Positions 1 to 9,093 of a DNA stretch of 64,000 bases are shown here, in pieces (within the stretch, counting starts at the first letter, position 1; the number at the start of each line of letters is the position of its first letter). Under the pieces are notes generated by a model. The model worked only from the letters and a program-made list of their open reading frames with translations, did not search any database and was not told the DNA's origin. The position numbers and the translations under genes were made by a program. Origin of the DNA: JABDQZ01 sp963801985 (GTDB lineage: Bacteria; Pseudomonadota; Gammaproteobacteria; Chromatiales; Chromatiaceae); NCBI GenBank assembly GCA_963801985.1, contig CAWDGV010000003.1, positions 248,001 to 312,000 of the forward strand, read 5' to 3'.

Positions 1-30
1 TCTGACTTGATGTCATACGCCAGTCAATAA
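1..30 (+). CDS. possible 3' end of an upstream gene
   Basis: The first reading frame is open from base 1 to a TAA at 28-30 and is followed 20 bases later by a strong terminator. This is compatible with the last nine codons of a gene lying outside the window. Too little is visible to name a product, and the reading frame could be accidental. Confidence 0.25.
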   Translation, partial: SDLMSYASQ

Positions 31-49
31 CTGGTGTTACAAGAACTTG

Positions 50-86
50 AAAGCCCTCCTGGCTCACGTTGCCAGGGGGGCTTTTT
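50..86 (+). terminator. rho-independent terminator
   Basis: A 14-base stem with one G-T type mismatch (arms 50-63 and 71-84, seven-base loop) is followed directly by a run of T. It separates whatever lies upstream from the methyltransferase gene at 211. Confidence 0.85.
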
Positions 87-210
87 CATAATTTGAAGAC
101 TGAATATGTTTAGTTATTTCAACGCCTGGCTTAAGCAGCATCACGCTGAAAAGCCTACCCGAAAAGGTTAGGATAGCGCTCAACAAAAATCACTCACCCA
201 GGGGCCACCT

Positions 211-921
211 ATGCAACTTTACCAGTCTGGCAATCTCGCCATCAGTTCAGATTTTGAACTGATCAATAACCACATCCCACTTGCACAGGCAAACCTGCTT
301 GAACTGGGTTGTGGTGCAGCCTTTACAACCAGGCGCATTGCAGAGAATTTCCCCGTGACTCACATAACTGCTGCTGAAGTCGACAAGATTCAACATGAAA
401 AAAACCTGCAGATAAACGATCTGCCAAAAGTGACTTTCAAAATGGCCGGCATGGAAGCAATACCCGAAGACGACAACAGTTTTGATGCTGCCATCATGCT
501 CAAGTCCCTGCATCATGTACCACAACATTTACTGCAGCAGGGCTTTGCGGAAATTCATCGCGTATTAAAACCTGGTGGTTATTTATATATCTCTGAACCG
601 GTCTTTGCTGGTGAGTTCAACGAAATTCTACGCCTGTTTAATGATGAGGAACATGTCAGACAGGTTGCTTTTGATGCGCTTAAAACCGCGGTGGAAAGCC
701 AGCAATACAATTTGAAAAAGGAAATTCACTTTAGCAGTGAAAGTCGCTTCAATGGTTTTGAAGAGTTCGATAACCGCATTCTCAAGGCAACCCATTCTGA
801 ATTTAATATCGATGCGACGTTATTAGCAGAAATTAAAAGACGCTTTGAACCCCATATCAATCCGGATGGCGTCGCAGTATTTCACAACCCGATGCGGGTC
901 GATTTGCTGCAAAAAGCCTGA
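211..921 (+). CDS. class I SAM-dependent methyltransferase
   Basis: A 236-residue soluble protein with the class I methyltransferase fold. Motif I (LELGCGAAFTTRRIAE, about residues 32-47) would bind S-adenosylmethionine. An acidic residue ends the next strand (AAEVD), SFDAAIMLKSLHHV follows, and the post-motif HRVLKPGGYLYISEP is typical of the Methyltransf_11 group that modifies small molecules. The substrate cannot be read from the sequence. The ATG has an AGGGG Shine-Dalgarno sequence a few bases upstream. Its stop codon abuts the alpha/beta hydrolase gene, so the two are probably co-transcribed. Confidence 0.85.
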   Translation: MQLYQSGNLAISSDFELINNHIPLAQANLLELGCGAAFTTRRIAENFPVTHITAAEVDKIQHEKNLQINDLPKVTFKMAGMEAIPEDDNSFDAAIMLKSLHHVPQHLLQQGFAEIHRVLKPGGYLYISEPVFAGEFNEILRLFNDEEHVRQVAFDALKTAVESQQYNLKKEIHFSSESRFNGFEEFDNRILKATHSEFNIDATLLAEIKRRFEPHINPDGVAVFHNPMRVDLLQKA

Positions 922-930
922 TTGCGAATC

Positions 931-1692
931 ATGTTGCTGCGATTGATCAGGATCCTGATACTGGTTTACCTGGGTTTTGGTGCCTACCTGTTTTTTGCCC
1001 AGCGTTCTTTCATGTATTACCCGGTAACGGAAATTCAAACCGACCAGGTTAAATCCGAAATTTTGACCAGTGATAAACAGAAGCTGAAAATCTGGGTACT
1101 CAATCCCGGCATGAACAAGGCTGTCATCTATTTTGGTGGCAATGCTGAAAACGTCCTGTATAACGCAGAAGACCTGGCAACCTCACTGCCTGCTTACAGC
1201 ATTTACCTGGTGAATTACCGTGGCTACGGTGGCAGCAGTGGCTTACCATCAGAAGCAGCGCTGTATCGTGATGCGCTGAATGTTTTTGACCAACTGCAAT
1301 CCAGACACCAGGCGATATCCGCGATTGGGCGCAGCCTCGGCAGCAGTGTTACCAATTACCTTGCAAGCCAAAGACCGCTGGACAAGATAGTCCTGGTGAC
1401 CCCATTTGCCAGCGCTGCCGCCGTTGCTGCCGGAGCCTATCCAATCTATCCGGTAAATCTTCTGCTGCATGATAAATACGAAAGCCTAGAATATGCCTCC
1501 CGAATCGAGGAACCAGTTTTATTTCTAATTGCCGCCGATGATCATGTTATCCCGATTGCTCATTCACTTCGGCTTGCGGATGTATTTCCCGCTGAACAGA
1601 CTCATACCGTCATTATCGAGGATAGCGGACATAACACTATCTCAAACAAGGCTATTTACTGGAAAAGCATTTCGCAGTTTTTGTCAGAATAA
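931..1692 (+). CDS. membrane-anchored alpha/beta hydrolase
   Basis: About 253 residues. An N-terminal hydrophobic segment (MLLRLIRILILVYLGFGAYL) probably anchors the protein in the inner membrane with the catalytic domain outside. The nucleophile elbow is GRSLGS, the acid is probably the Asp in AADDHVIP and the base the His in DSGHN, giving a complete Ser-Asp-His triad. Size and order match the YfhR/ABHD13-like hydrolases of unknown substrate. A TTG at 922 touches the preceding stop codon, but the ATG at 931 begins the hydrophobic segment and is preferred. It is probably co-transcribed with the methyltransferase. It ends 22 bases from the convergent broken kinase gene. Confidence 0.82.
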   Translation: MLLRLIRILILVYLGFGAYLFFAQRSFMYYPVTEIQTDQVKSEILTSDKQKLKIWVLNPGMNKAVIYFGGNAENVLYNAEDLATSLPAYSIYLVNYRGYGGSSGLPSEAALYRDALNVFDQLQSRHQAISAIGRSLGSSVTNYLASQRPLDKIVLVTPFASAAAVAAGAYPIYPVNLLLHDKYESLEYASRIEEPVLFLIAADDHVIPIAHSLRLADVFPAEQTHTVIIEDSGHNTISNKAIYWKSISQFLSE

Positions 1693-1714
1693 AGCGCTAA
1701 AGACTCACTCTTTT

Positions 1715-3583
1715 TCAGGAGTGCTTGACCGGAATGGCAAAACTCATAACCGTTCCCTTCTGCTTACCAGCCGGTGGACTTTCAGCCCAGATCTTACCCT
1801 TATGAACCTGGATAATTTCCCGGCAAATTGGCAGGCCCAGACCAGTTCCCCCCGCTTTGCTTTTGGTGTTGCGACTCTGGGTAAACTTGTCAAAAACTGC
1901 TTCCAGCTCATCTTCAGGAATACCCAGCCCCTGGTCAATGACAGCCAACTCCATCACCTGCGACTCTGAATCTTCCAGTAACCTGCGAGCATGCGACACG
2001 GTGATGCTAATCAGCGAATGTTTCGGGCTGAATTTTATCGCATTTGACAGCAGGTTAATCACGACCTGGTGAATCAGTTTCTGGTCATACTCAACGAAAA
2101 CTGTCGTATCGTCCGGGAAATAAAATTCAATATTTTTATCCGCAGCAAGGCTTTTCAATTCAGTAATACAGGCACGTACCAACCCTGCAATATCAGCCTC
2201 GACAAACACAGCATCCATTTTACCTGCCTCTAACTTGGAGAGATCCAGCAAGTTATCAACCAGTGCCGTCAGGCGGCTGCCACTGAGCTTGATGTTGGAT
2301 AAAAACCTGTGGGTTTTTTCATCATCAACACGTTTCACAGCAAGATTGGTAAAACTCATAATGGCATGCATCGGGGTTCGCAGTTCATGCGACATGTTTG
2401 CGAGGAAACGGCTTTTTTCATGATTAGCTATTTCAGCCTTTTCCTTGGCCTGCTTTAACTCGCTATAGGCAAGCTGCAAATCCTTCCTGGACTTCTGCTC
2501 TGCGCGTAACAACAGCGCTGCGAGTGTAAGGGTTAACAATACGGTTGATACCAGCACTGCAATTACCGTGATGCGGGTTCTTTCAAATGGCTTTAAAGCT
2601 TCCTCGGCATCAATCTCGGTTGCCAGACCAAAGCCCAGGGACTCATCCCATTTCCAGGCACCAAAAACGGGGACACCCCGGTAATCACGGTAAGCATCCA
2701 GGTAGCTCTGATTATTTCTGCTGATAGCCTGGCTGGCCATCAGGGTTAGCGGTCTTTTTGCAACGGCCCCGGGCACATGGCCGTCTAACAGGTTGCCACC
2801 CGGACCAGTAACCCTGACCCGCAGGATTTCATCATCATCGTCATCAATCAGGCCAATTTGCCTGAGGTCCTCCTGAAAACGGCTTTCCGTGATTAGGCGC
2901 GCCATCTCATCAAAAGCATAGGTTTCCCCTGTACTGCCGATGCGACCCAGGCGGGTTATACGGTTGAAATCCTTAAACGGGTCAAGACGAATTGTCAGAA
3001 CTGCCATCACTTCGCCAAACTCATTTCTTAGCGGTGTTGCGATAAAGATGGTAGGTAAATTGTATTCAAGCTTGCCTGATTTCCCATACAGGGGAACATC
3101 TGAATAGATGGTCGGGATAAACAGGGACTGACCGGCAAACACACGATCCAGAAAAATTTTTCGCTGCTTGTTGATCAGGTTTTCCGTACCAATATTTTTG
3201 TCTCGCATAGAAGCCAGGCTGATCCTGTCAGGCGTAATGATAAACACACCCCGGTCATTCTATTCAATCAGGGTCAGCATAAGAAAACGAAAATCACGTA
3301 AAGCAGAGCTCTGCAGATATTGCTCCGGATCTGACTGGTATCGCGAGATTAGCATTGAGACCGACTCAATTAAATCTGGATTGGAGGCCATTTTAATCAG
3401 TTCATCCAGACGATTTTTTTGCCATAATTTCAGGGTGGCGTGGGTTGTTTGCAATACGGTACGCAGGGAATCGTGAATATTTTTTTTGGACTCCTGTTCA
3501 ATCTGGGCAAGCGCAAACCGTCCCGCAAACACAATGGCTATCAGAAACAAAAATGGAATCAGGACTTTGAATACAGCCTTCAT
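1715..3583 (-). pseudogene. Cache-domain sensor histidine kinase interrupted by an amber codon
   Basis: One continuous reading frame of 622 codons is broken only by a TAG at 3260-3262 (codon 108). The first part has an N-terminal membrane segment (residues about 5-27) and the start of a periplasmic double-Cache domain. After the TAG the frame continues through NDRGVFIITPDRISLAS, typical of these sensors, then the rest of the Cache domain, a second membrane helix (ITVIAVLVSTVLLTLTLAALLL) and a coiled coil. HisKA follows with the phospho-acceptor His in MSHELRTP (about codon 399), then HATPase_c with NLLSNAIKFSP, DQGLGIPEDE and GGTGLGLPI. There is no receiver domain. The flanking residues align without loss, so one substitution (for example CAG to TAG) explains the break. 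It may be a recent nonsense mutation, an amber-suppressed gene or a sequencing error. A product started downstream at about 3247 would lack the first helix. Confidence 0.85.
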
Positions 3584-3659
3584 GTTGTCAAATAGTGATA
3601 TAAAGCAAAATTGCTTACTACAGGCTGTATCGTCCGCAAAACGATATTCTTAAGTTACT

Positions 3660-4195
3660 TCAGGGTGTTTCAGTTGCTGGATGAAGGCCGATTCTGCTGA
3701 ATAGCCAGGCGGGTAAAAACAGGGCCATACCAACAGCCACCCCGGCCTGGGGCAGCAACGCGACGCCCATCCAGTTTCTGGTTGTGGTGTCTGCCATGCA
3801 GGCCTGACATCCCAGCCTTGCACCCAGTAGCTTGCCAATACTTCGACTGGCTATATAAACCAGACCAACCAGGCCAACCTCGTGTAACGCAGACAACTCA
3901 AGCGAGGCACCGGCCAACACGAAAAAGATCACCATAAAAGGCCATTCAATACCTTCGATAGCGTGAAAGAGATATGTGTGATTCCGTGCGAAATTTGCAA
4001 TGACCGCCCCCATAACCATAGCCGCAATCAGGTATGAAACACCCATCCAGCACTTCATCACCAATCAACACACCAAAGATAAGCAATAAAGTAACAGGCG
4101 GCAAAAGGGTCCGACTCGCAATCGTGGAGACCAAAAGCCCCAGTAACAGAATGCCACCGATAGTGAGCAGAAACTGCGAGGAAGTATGCCTATAA
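3660..4195 (-). pseudogene. decayed CPA2-type cation/proton antiporter
   Basis: Fragments of a Kef/NhaP-like antiporter are recognisable in two frames. The first (about 4068-4195) encodes an N-terminal helix containing LLVSTIASRTLLPPVTLLLI and ends near IGDEVLD. The second (3660-4064) encodes GVSYLIAAMVMGAVIANFA, EGIEWPFMVIFFVLAGASLE and LLPQAGVAVGMAL, which belong to the second half of the protein. About 200 residues expected between them are absent and the frame changes at the junction. Near the 3' end a second small disruption follows GMALF; the expected continuation LAIQQN is found in another frame. No start codon is visible for the first fragment. Full-length relatives have roughly 400 residues, so this is a non-functional relic. 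Confidence 0.78.
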
Positions 4196-4259
4196 AAAAA
4201 GTCGGCCTATGAACTATTATGACTGTTTATGGATTAGAGATTAACAGACTGGGACAAGC

Positions 4260-5720
4260 GTGACACAACAGCTGGGTAAAAAACTGCTTCAGTCGAAGAT
4301 CAGCGGCTCATACGCGGATACCCGCTTCCTTATTTCCAGCTGGCTATTCATTCGCATCATCGCATTAATTTATTTTGCCGCCTTCAGTTCAATGGCGGTT
4401 CAGGTTATTGGACTGGTTGGCAACCAGGGAATATTGCCACTAAACCTTTTTTTACAGAACGCAGAAAGCGCTTTAGGCTCAACCGCCTGGTTTCATATTC
4501 CAACGCTGTTTTGGCTGAACTCTTCTGATACCGCGCTTCTGACTGCCTGTTATGCAGGCATTGGCTTTTCAGTTTTACTGTTGATTGGAAAATTTCAGCT
4601 TGTCTCCAGTATCTGCCTGTTCGCTCTTTACCTCTCACTGTTTATTGCCGGCCAGCTTTTCCTGAATTTTCAGTGGGACTACCTGTTACTTGAAGCTGGC
4701 TTTCTGACTATCTTTCTTACCCAGGGAAACAACCGGATCATAATTTTCCTGTTTCACTGGTTATTGTTCAGGTTAAGGTTTTTATCCGGTTTATCCAAAA
4801 CCAGTGATCCATCATGGATGAACCTGAGTACACTCAATTATTATTTTGAAACCCAGCCATTGCCTCATGCCGGCGCGTGGTATTTTCACCAGTTACCCGA
4901 ATGGCTGCTGCGTACCGGCACCGGTTTTACGCTGTTTGTTGAACTTGTCGTACCTTTCTTTATTTTTCTGCCACGAAAATTTCGCCTGTTTGCTGCATTA
5001 AGCACGATCTTTTTACAACTACTGATCATCGCCTCGAGTAATCATAACTGGATCAACCTGCTGACAATCGCGTTATGTCTGTTTCTGCTGGATGACAGAT
5101 TCATGTCTTCCATCATGCCGCATTTTTTTTCAAAAACCGTGCCTGGCAAGCATAGGGAGCACAAGCCGGCCTTAAAGGTCATCACGGCGTTTCTTGCCGT
5201 AATTATTGTATCTACCAGCCTGGCAATGACTTTACAGGTGTTTGGCCGCGGCAAGGTACCGGAAGTCTTTATCTGGGCCCGTGCCTATGGCCTTGGCAAT
5301 GCCTATCATGTATTTCCAACCATGCAGACACATCGATATGAGTTTGTCATCGAGGGAAGCCATGACGGCATTACCTGGAAACCCTACGAATTTAAATACA
5401 AACCCAATACTGTAGAACACATACCGCCGTTTATCGTCCCTCACCAGCCCAGGCTGGACTGGATGATCTGGTTCATACCGGCCAAGCCACCAAAAATGCA
5501 GATCTGGTTCGACAGCTTTATCGCGGGACTCAAAAGAAACGAGCCCAGCATAACCGGGCTGCTTAAAACCAACCCCTTTGAATCACGCGCACCCAGATTT
5601 ATCCGGATATTGACTTTCCGCTATAATTTCACTGATAGCGAAGAACGCAAACGAACGGGCGCATACTGGAAAGCAGAATTCATTGGTGAATTCCCGTTTG
5701 TACCACCGAGAAGACCCTGA
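4260..5720 (+). CDS. lipase maturation factor family membrane protein
   Basis: A 486-residue polytopic inner-membrane protein starting at GTG (4260). It has about eight hydrophobic helices in the first 330 residues (for example SSWLFIRIIALIYFAAFSSM and LLTIALCLFLLDD) and a C-terminal soluble region with GSHDGITWKPYEFKYKP and PHQPRLDWMIWF. This layout, including the conserved FQWDYLLLEAGFL stretch, matches the lipase maturation factor family (LMF1/LMF2-like), whose eukaryotic members help lipases fold in the ER. The bacterial role is not known to me. It is 13 bases upstream of thpR and probably co-transcribed with it. It diverges from the antiporter relic. Confidence 0.75.
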   Translation: MTQQLGKKLLQSKISGSYADTRFLISSWLFIRIIALIYFAAFSSMAVQVIGLVGNQGILPLNLFLQNAESALGSTAWFHIPTLFWLNSSDTALLTACYAGIGFSVLLLIGKFQLVSSICLFALYLSLFIAGQLFLNFQWDYLLLEAGFLTIFLTQGNNRIIIFLFHWLLFRLRFLSGLSKTSDPSWMNLSTLNYYFETQPLPHAGAWYFHQLPEWLLRTGTGFTLFVELVVPFFIFLPRKFRLFAALSTIFLQLLIIASSNHNWINLLTIALCLFLLDDRFMSSIMPHFFSKTVPGKHREHKPALKVITAFLAVIIVSTSLAMTLQVFGRGKVPEVFIWARAYGLGNAYHVFPTMQTHRYEFVIEGSHDGITWKPYEFKYKPNTVEHIPPFIVPHQPRLDWMIWFIPAKPPKMQIWFDSFIAGLKRNEPSITGLLKTNPFESRAPRFIRILTFRYNFTDSEERKRTGAYWKAEFIGEFPFVPPRRP

Positions 5721-5733
5721 CAGGATTAACCTT

Positions 5734-6270
5734 ATGGCAAGCAAAACTGTCCGGCTTTTTTTTGCACTCTGGCCCGATGAAAAGGTCCGCAAGCAGATAC
5801 TGGCTCGCGCCAGGTCTTTAGAACTTGAAAAAAAAGGGCGCATGATGCGCAGTTTTAACCTGCACATGACCCTGCATTTCATCGGTAACACCACCCTGGA
5901 TAACATGCACTGTCTTGCGCAAAAAGCTGCTGAAATTGAAAACCGGCCTTTTACTCTTGAACTTAACCACTATGGCTCCTTCACCAAGCAGGGTATCGTC
6001 TGGCTGGGTTGCAGCAAGATTCCGTCTGGACTATATCGCCTGCAACGCAAACTGGGGCAGCAGCTGAGTCAATGTGAGTTCGATCCTGACAAAAGACAAT
6101 ATCGACCACATGTCACGCTTTACCGAAAAGCACTACTGGCAGAACAGGCCATGGAAACAGAACCAGTCATCTGGACAGCCGGGAGTTTTTCACTTATCAG
6201 CTCTGAAGTGGACAGGGATGGTGTGATTTACCGTGAAATAAAAAGGTACCCGCTAGAGGCGCCCAGCTGA
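5734..6270 (+). CDS. thpR: RNA 2',3'-cyclic phosphodiesterase
   Basis: A 178-residue protein of the 2H phosphoesterase family (LigT/ThpR), which opens 2',3'-cyclic phosphates at RNA ends. The two catalytic HxTx motifs are visible as HMTLHFIG (about residue 46) and HVTLYRK (about residue 128), and the family opening VRLFFALWPDEKVR is present. The frame is open from 5683, inside the preceding gene, but the ATG at 5734 begins the conserved N-terminus and is chosen. The last 18 bases overlap the convergent patatin gene. Confidence 0.88.
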   Translation: MASKTVRLFFALWPDEKVRKQILARARSLELEKKGRMMRSFNLHMTLHFIGNTTLDNMHCLAQKAAEIENRPFTLELNHYGSFTKQGIVWLGCSKIPSGLYRLQRKLGQQLSQCEFDPDKRQYRPHVTLYRKALLAEQAMETEPVIWTAGSFSLISSEVDRDGVIYREIKRYPLEAPS

Positions 6271-7608
6271 TTCCTTACTCAGATCATTGAGCAGGCGTTG
6301 AAACTCAGGGTTTGAATTCAGTAATTCCGCTGCAGCTTCCACCAGGGCTTCGACTTGTTCAGGCGTCAGTGAAAAACTGGTTGGAATCCGGTTAATCAAC
6401 TTTAATTTTTCTGCCGACTGCAAATCCTTGAAACGAAGATTAATAAAATAGGGAATAACCGGCTGTCCGGGGCCAGAAAGCTCTTTTGCCCACTCAGCCT
6501 GCTTTTGTTCAATCAACTGTAAAGTTGCCGCACTGTAACGATGCAGCTGTGCATCCGTTAAGGCATTGACGGTTTCGTCCAGTGATGGCTCGAGGGCACT
6601 ACTGTCCATTAAGGGCTCTAAACGCGTTGCAGCATCCACCACGATAATTACAACACGCCGCGGTGGCTGTCGTTCAATGTCACGCATAAACTGCTTAGCC
6701 CCACCGGAAAACTCCATGATTTCATAAAGTGATCGTAACCCCAGGTTATCCGTCACGCCGCCATCCACCAGGTGGATAAATTTACGTTTTTCCTTGTCCA
6801 GGTAAGTTTGCAGTCCATCCAGAACCTGCATCATTTCGCTATTGTTCTGGAACCTCTCCTTTGCAGCGGTCAACCATTTAGGTACACCATTGAGACAGCC
6901 TGGGTAATTACGTATGACTATAGGACTGAATATTACCGGCACGGCAGCTGAAGCTGTTACAGCCCTGGAAACTGGAAAAGATGACAAATCGGAACATAAC
7001 AGGTTGAAGTATTCCTGTGTAAATGAAAGCCGCACACCATCGCCAAGATCAGAGGCATTTATAATGATGAACGGACTACCCTCGCGTAACATGTCATTAA
7101 AAGTAGCCCCACGGAACATGATGCGGTCAAAGTATTCTACGGCAAGCTCAGTACGGGTCCGGTTATTAAACCAGGTTGCTGGATCATGCAAACCACTGAT
7201 TAAATGACTTTCAATATCCTGTAAAAGAAAGTCATGTTTGAAATCTTCAAAGATTCTATTGCCATACAAGCCGTAATAGGCCGCAGTAAAACTGCCACCA
7301 GAAACAGAACTGATAATATCGACATCATCAAGTAAACTTGCAGCACGGCCATTCTGCATAATGTGTTTTTCACGTAAAGCCTGCAACACGCCGTAGGAAA
7401 AAGCGGCTGCCCGTGTACCACCACCGGAAAATGCCAACGATATTGAAATATCATTGTTGGGCACGGTATCCAGGGATGCATAAAAAGCAATGGAATAAAT
7501 TTTCTGATTCTGCAGCAAGTGCTGCTGAGGTGCATTTTCAATAACACCATATGTCGCACAGCCCGACAGCAACAGCAAGGAACACAGCGCTGTAATAAGT
7601 TTTTTCAT
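6253..7608 (-). CDS. patatin-like phospholipase lipoprotein
   Basis: A 451-residue protein with a lipoprotein signal (MKKLITALCSLLLLSGC, lipobox LLSGC, Cys at 17), so probably anchored in the outer membrane or the outer leaflet of the inner membrane. The patatin fold is shown by the oxyanion loop FSGGGTRAAAFSYGVL (about residues 64-79), the nucleophile elbow SSVSGGS and the DGG dyad motif in LVDGGVTDNLG. The Ser-Asp catalytic dyad is complete, predicting acyl-ester hydrolysis of lipids. The C-terminal 100 residues are helical and unassigned. It stands alone on this strand, downstream of but separated by 151 bases from the hydrolase-thioredoxin fusion. Confidence 0.85.
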   Translation of the reverse strand: MKKLITALCSLLLLSGCATYGVIENAPQQHLLQNQKIYSIAFYASLDTVPNNDISISLAFSGGGTRAAAFSYGVLQALREKHIMQNGRAASLLDDVDIISSVSGGSFTAAYYGLYGNRIFEDFKHDFLLQDIESHLISGLHDPATWFNNRTRTELAVEYFDRIMFRGATFNDMLREGSPFIIINASDLGDGVRLSFTQEYFNLLCSDLSSFPVSRAVTASAAVPVIFSPIVIRNYPGCLNGVPKWLTAAKERFQNNSEMMQVLDGLQTYLDKEKRKFIHLVDGGVTDNLGLRSLYEIMEFSGGAKQFMRDIERQPPRRVVIIVVDAATRLEPLMDSSALEPSLDETVNALTDAQLHRYSAATLQLIEQKQAEWAKELSGPGQPVIPYFINLRFKDLQSAEKLKLINRIPTSFSLTPEQVEALVEAAAELLNSNPEFQRLLNDLSKESAGRL

Positions 7609-7759
7609 TTCAAAATGATCTGATTGCCAGGAAAACGCTTATCAAACCACTCGATTGTTTATTTTGACGCATTAACTGACCCTGCAAAACAACAGTTGAT
7701 AATCGATATTATTGAAAAACCGCAACGGGACAATAGTAGTGAATCACAAAAATTGAATA

Positions 7760-9010
7760 TCATTCAGCCAACAGCTGTTCGATCACAGCCCATATTTCCG
7801 GTGTATCCCAGTCAATAGCACGGTTGGCTGAATAGCGAATCCTGCCGGATTTATCCAGCAGGAAAGAACTGGGAAAGCTGAATACTTTCCATTGCATGGA
7901 GACCTTGCCATCGTTATCAAGCAGCACCGGGAAATCAACCGGAATATCCTGGATAAATTGCAGCAGGGCTTCACGGGTTTCACGGTAATCAATCGAGACC
8001 ACCTCGAAGCCTTTGTTTTGGTAACGGGCCGCCAGACTGTTAAGTGACGGTACTTCCTCAACACAGGGAGGACACCAGGTCGCCCAGAAATTCACCAGTG
8101 TAACTTTACCCTGGTAACGTTCCCAGTCAATCTGTTCACCGTTGATTTCCGTCAGCGAAAATCCCGGCGCATATTGTTCTTTACGAAACCTGACCAGCTC
8201 AGTCACCTGCATATCCAGCTGAAGCTCCCGGGACTGCTCAACTACCTGTCGGGGCTTTGGATAAGCCTGCATCAGCTTTGTAATAGCCTGTAACTGCCCG
8301 GGGATGGCCCGCGTTTGTTCCTCCGCTCCCGGACCATGATCGATATCCCCCATGAAAAACCAGTCACGTGTTTCCGGCACCAGGTAAGCCATGGCCGGGG
8401 AACCTGCTTTCCAGAAAGCCTCCATCACCTGTTGCAGGCGCCAGCGCTGACTGCCTGTGTCCGGCTGGTAAATCCAGACCGGAATATTCGTGGCTTCAAC
8501 GATGGGGTCGATCACCGGGTCTTCACCGGCAATAGGCGCAGGCCCAAAAAGATTGGGATAGAAAAGAACTGCACCGGCAACACGCGATATTGCCGATTCC
8601 CGCTGCCACTGGCGGGCGCCACGTAACAAGCTCAGTGGCATACGATCATAAGCTACCAGCAGGATATCTTTATGGCGCAACTTGTGCGCAGCACGCAAAA
8701 CCGCCGCCACACCTTCACCGGGCAAAGTGCGCTCGTTTTCACTGCTCCGAGGTAAAAAATAGGATTCCAGCAAGTCAACACGCCAGATTTCTGCCCCGGA
8801 AGCATTTACGGCACGCAGCATGTCTTCAAACATTTTGCGTTCTTCAGCATGGTCAACCAGCCAGATAATCAGCAGATCTTTATCTGAAGGATAAACCCTG
8901 ACATTGATATCATTACCCTGCTTATCAGTAACAGTCAGCTCTTCAGCCGTTAGATACACAGGCAATAACAATAAAAATACAAGCAGCAGATGCTTCAAGG
9001 AAATTCTCAT
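7760..9010 (-). CDS. periplasmic hydrolase-like domain fused to a TlpA-type thioredoxin
   Basis: A 416-residue protein with a cleavable signal peptide (MRISLKHLLLVFLLLLPVYLTAEE). Residues about 25-245 look like a degenerate alpha/beta-hydrolase fold (a strand-rich core with LLIIWLVDH, ILLVAYDRMPLSLLRGA and GAVLFYPNLF) resembling the VirJ/AcvB-like group, but no convincing GxSxG is visible. Residues about 275-416 are a TlpA/ResA thioredoxin domain with NFWATWCPPCVEEVPSL as active site and the cis-Pro region FSFPSSFLLD. Such domains reduce disulfides in exported proteins, often during cytochrome c maturation. The N-terminal half may recognise a substrate; this is inference. It lies 83 bases downstream of the kinase gene at 9094 and may be transcribed independently. 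Confidence 0.8.
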   Translation of the reverse strand: MRISLKHLLLVFLLLLPVYLTAEELTVTDKQGNDINVRVYPSDKDLLIIWLVDHAEERKMFEDMLRAVNASGAEIWRVDLLESYFLPRSSENERTLPGEGVAAVLRAAHKLRHKDILLVAYDRMPLSLLRGARQWQRESAISRVAGAVLFYPNLFGPAPIAGEDPVIDPIVEATNIPVWIYQPDTGSQRWRLQQVMEAFWKAGSPAMAYLVPETRDWFFMGDIDHGPGAEEQTRAIPGQLQAITKLMQAYPKPRQVVEQSRELQLDMQVTELVRFRKEQYAPGFSLTEINGEQIDWERYQGKVTLVNFWATWCPPCVEEVPSLNSLAARYQNKGFEVVSIDYRETREALLQFIQDIPVDFPVLLDNDGKVSMQWKVFSFPSSFLLDKSGRIRYSANRAIDWDTPEIWAVIEQLLAE

Positions 9011-9093
9011 GCAAATAAAGTTTGCAGCATCATGCCTGACGACCTTTCAAGGGTAAAGATTGAAAACCACTTCAAAAAAAGGATTTAACCTGT

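Noticed and set aside
3260..3262. TAG as a pyrrolysine or other recoded codon
   Set aside because: No pyrrolysine genes or recoding element are visible here, and histidine kinases are not known to use it; simple nonsense change is more likely.
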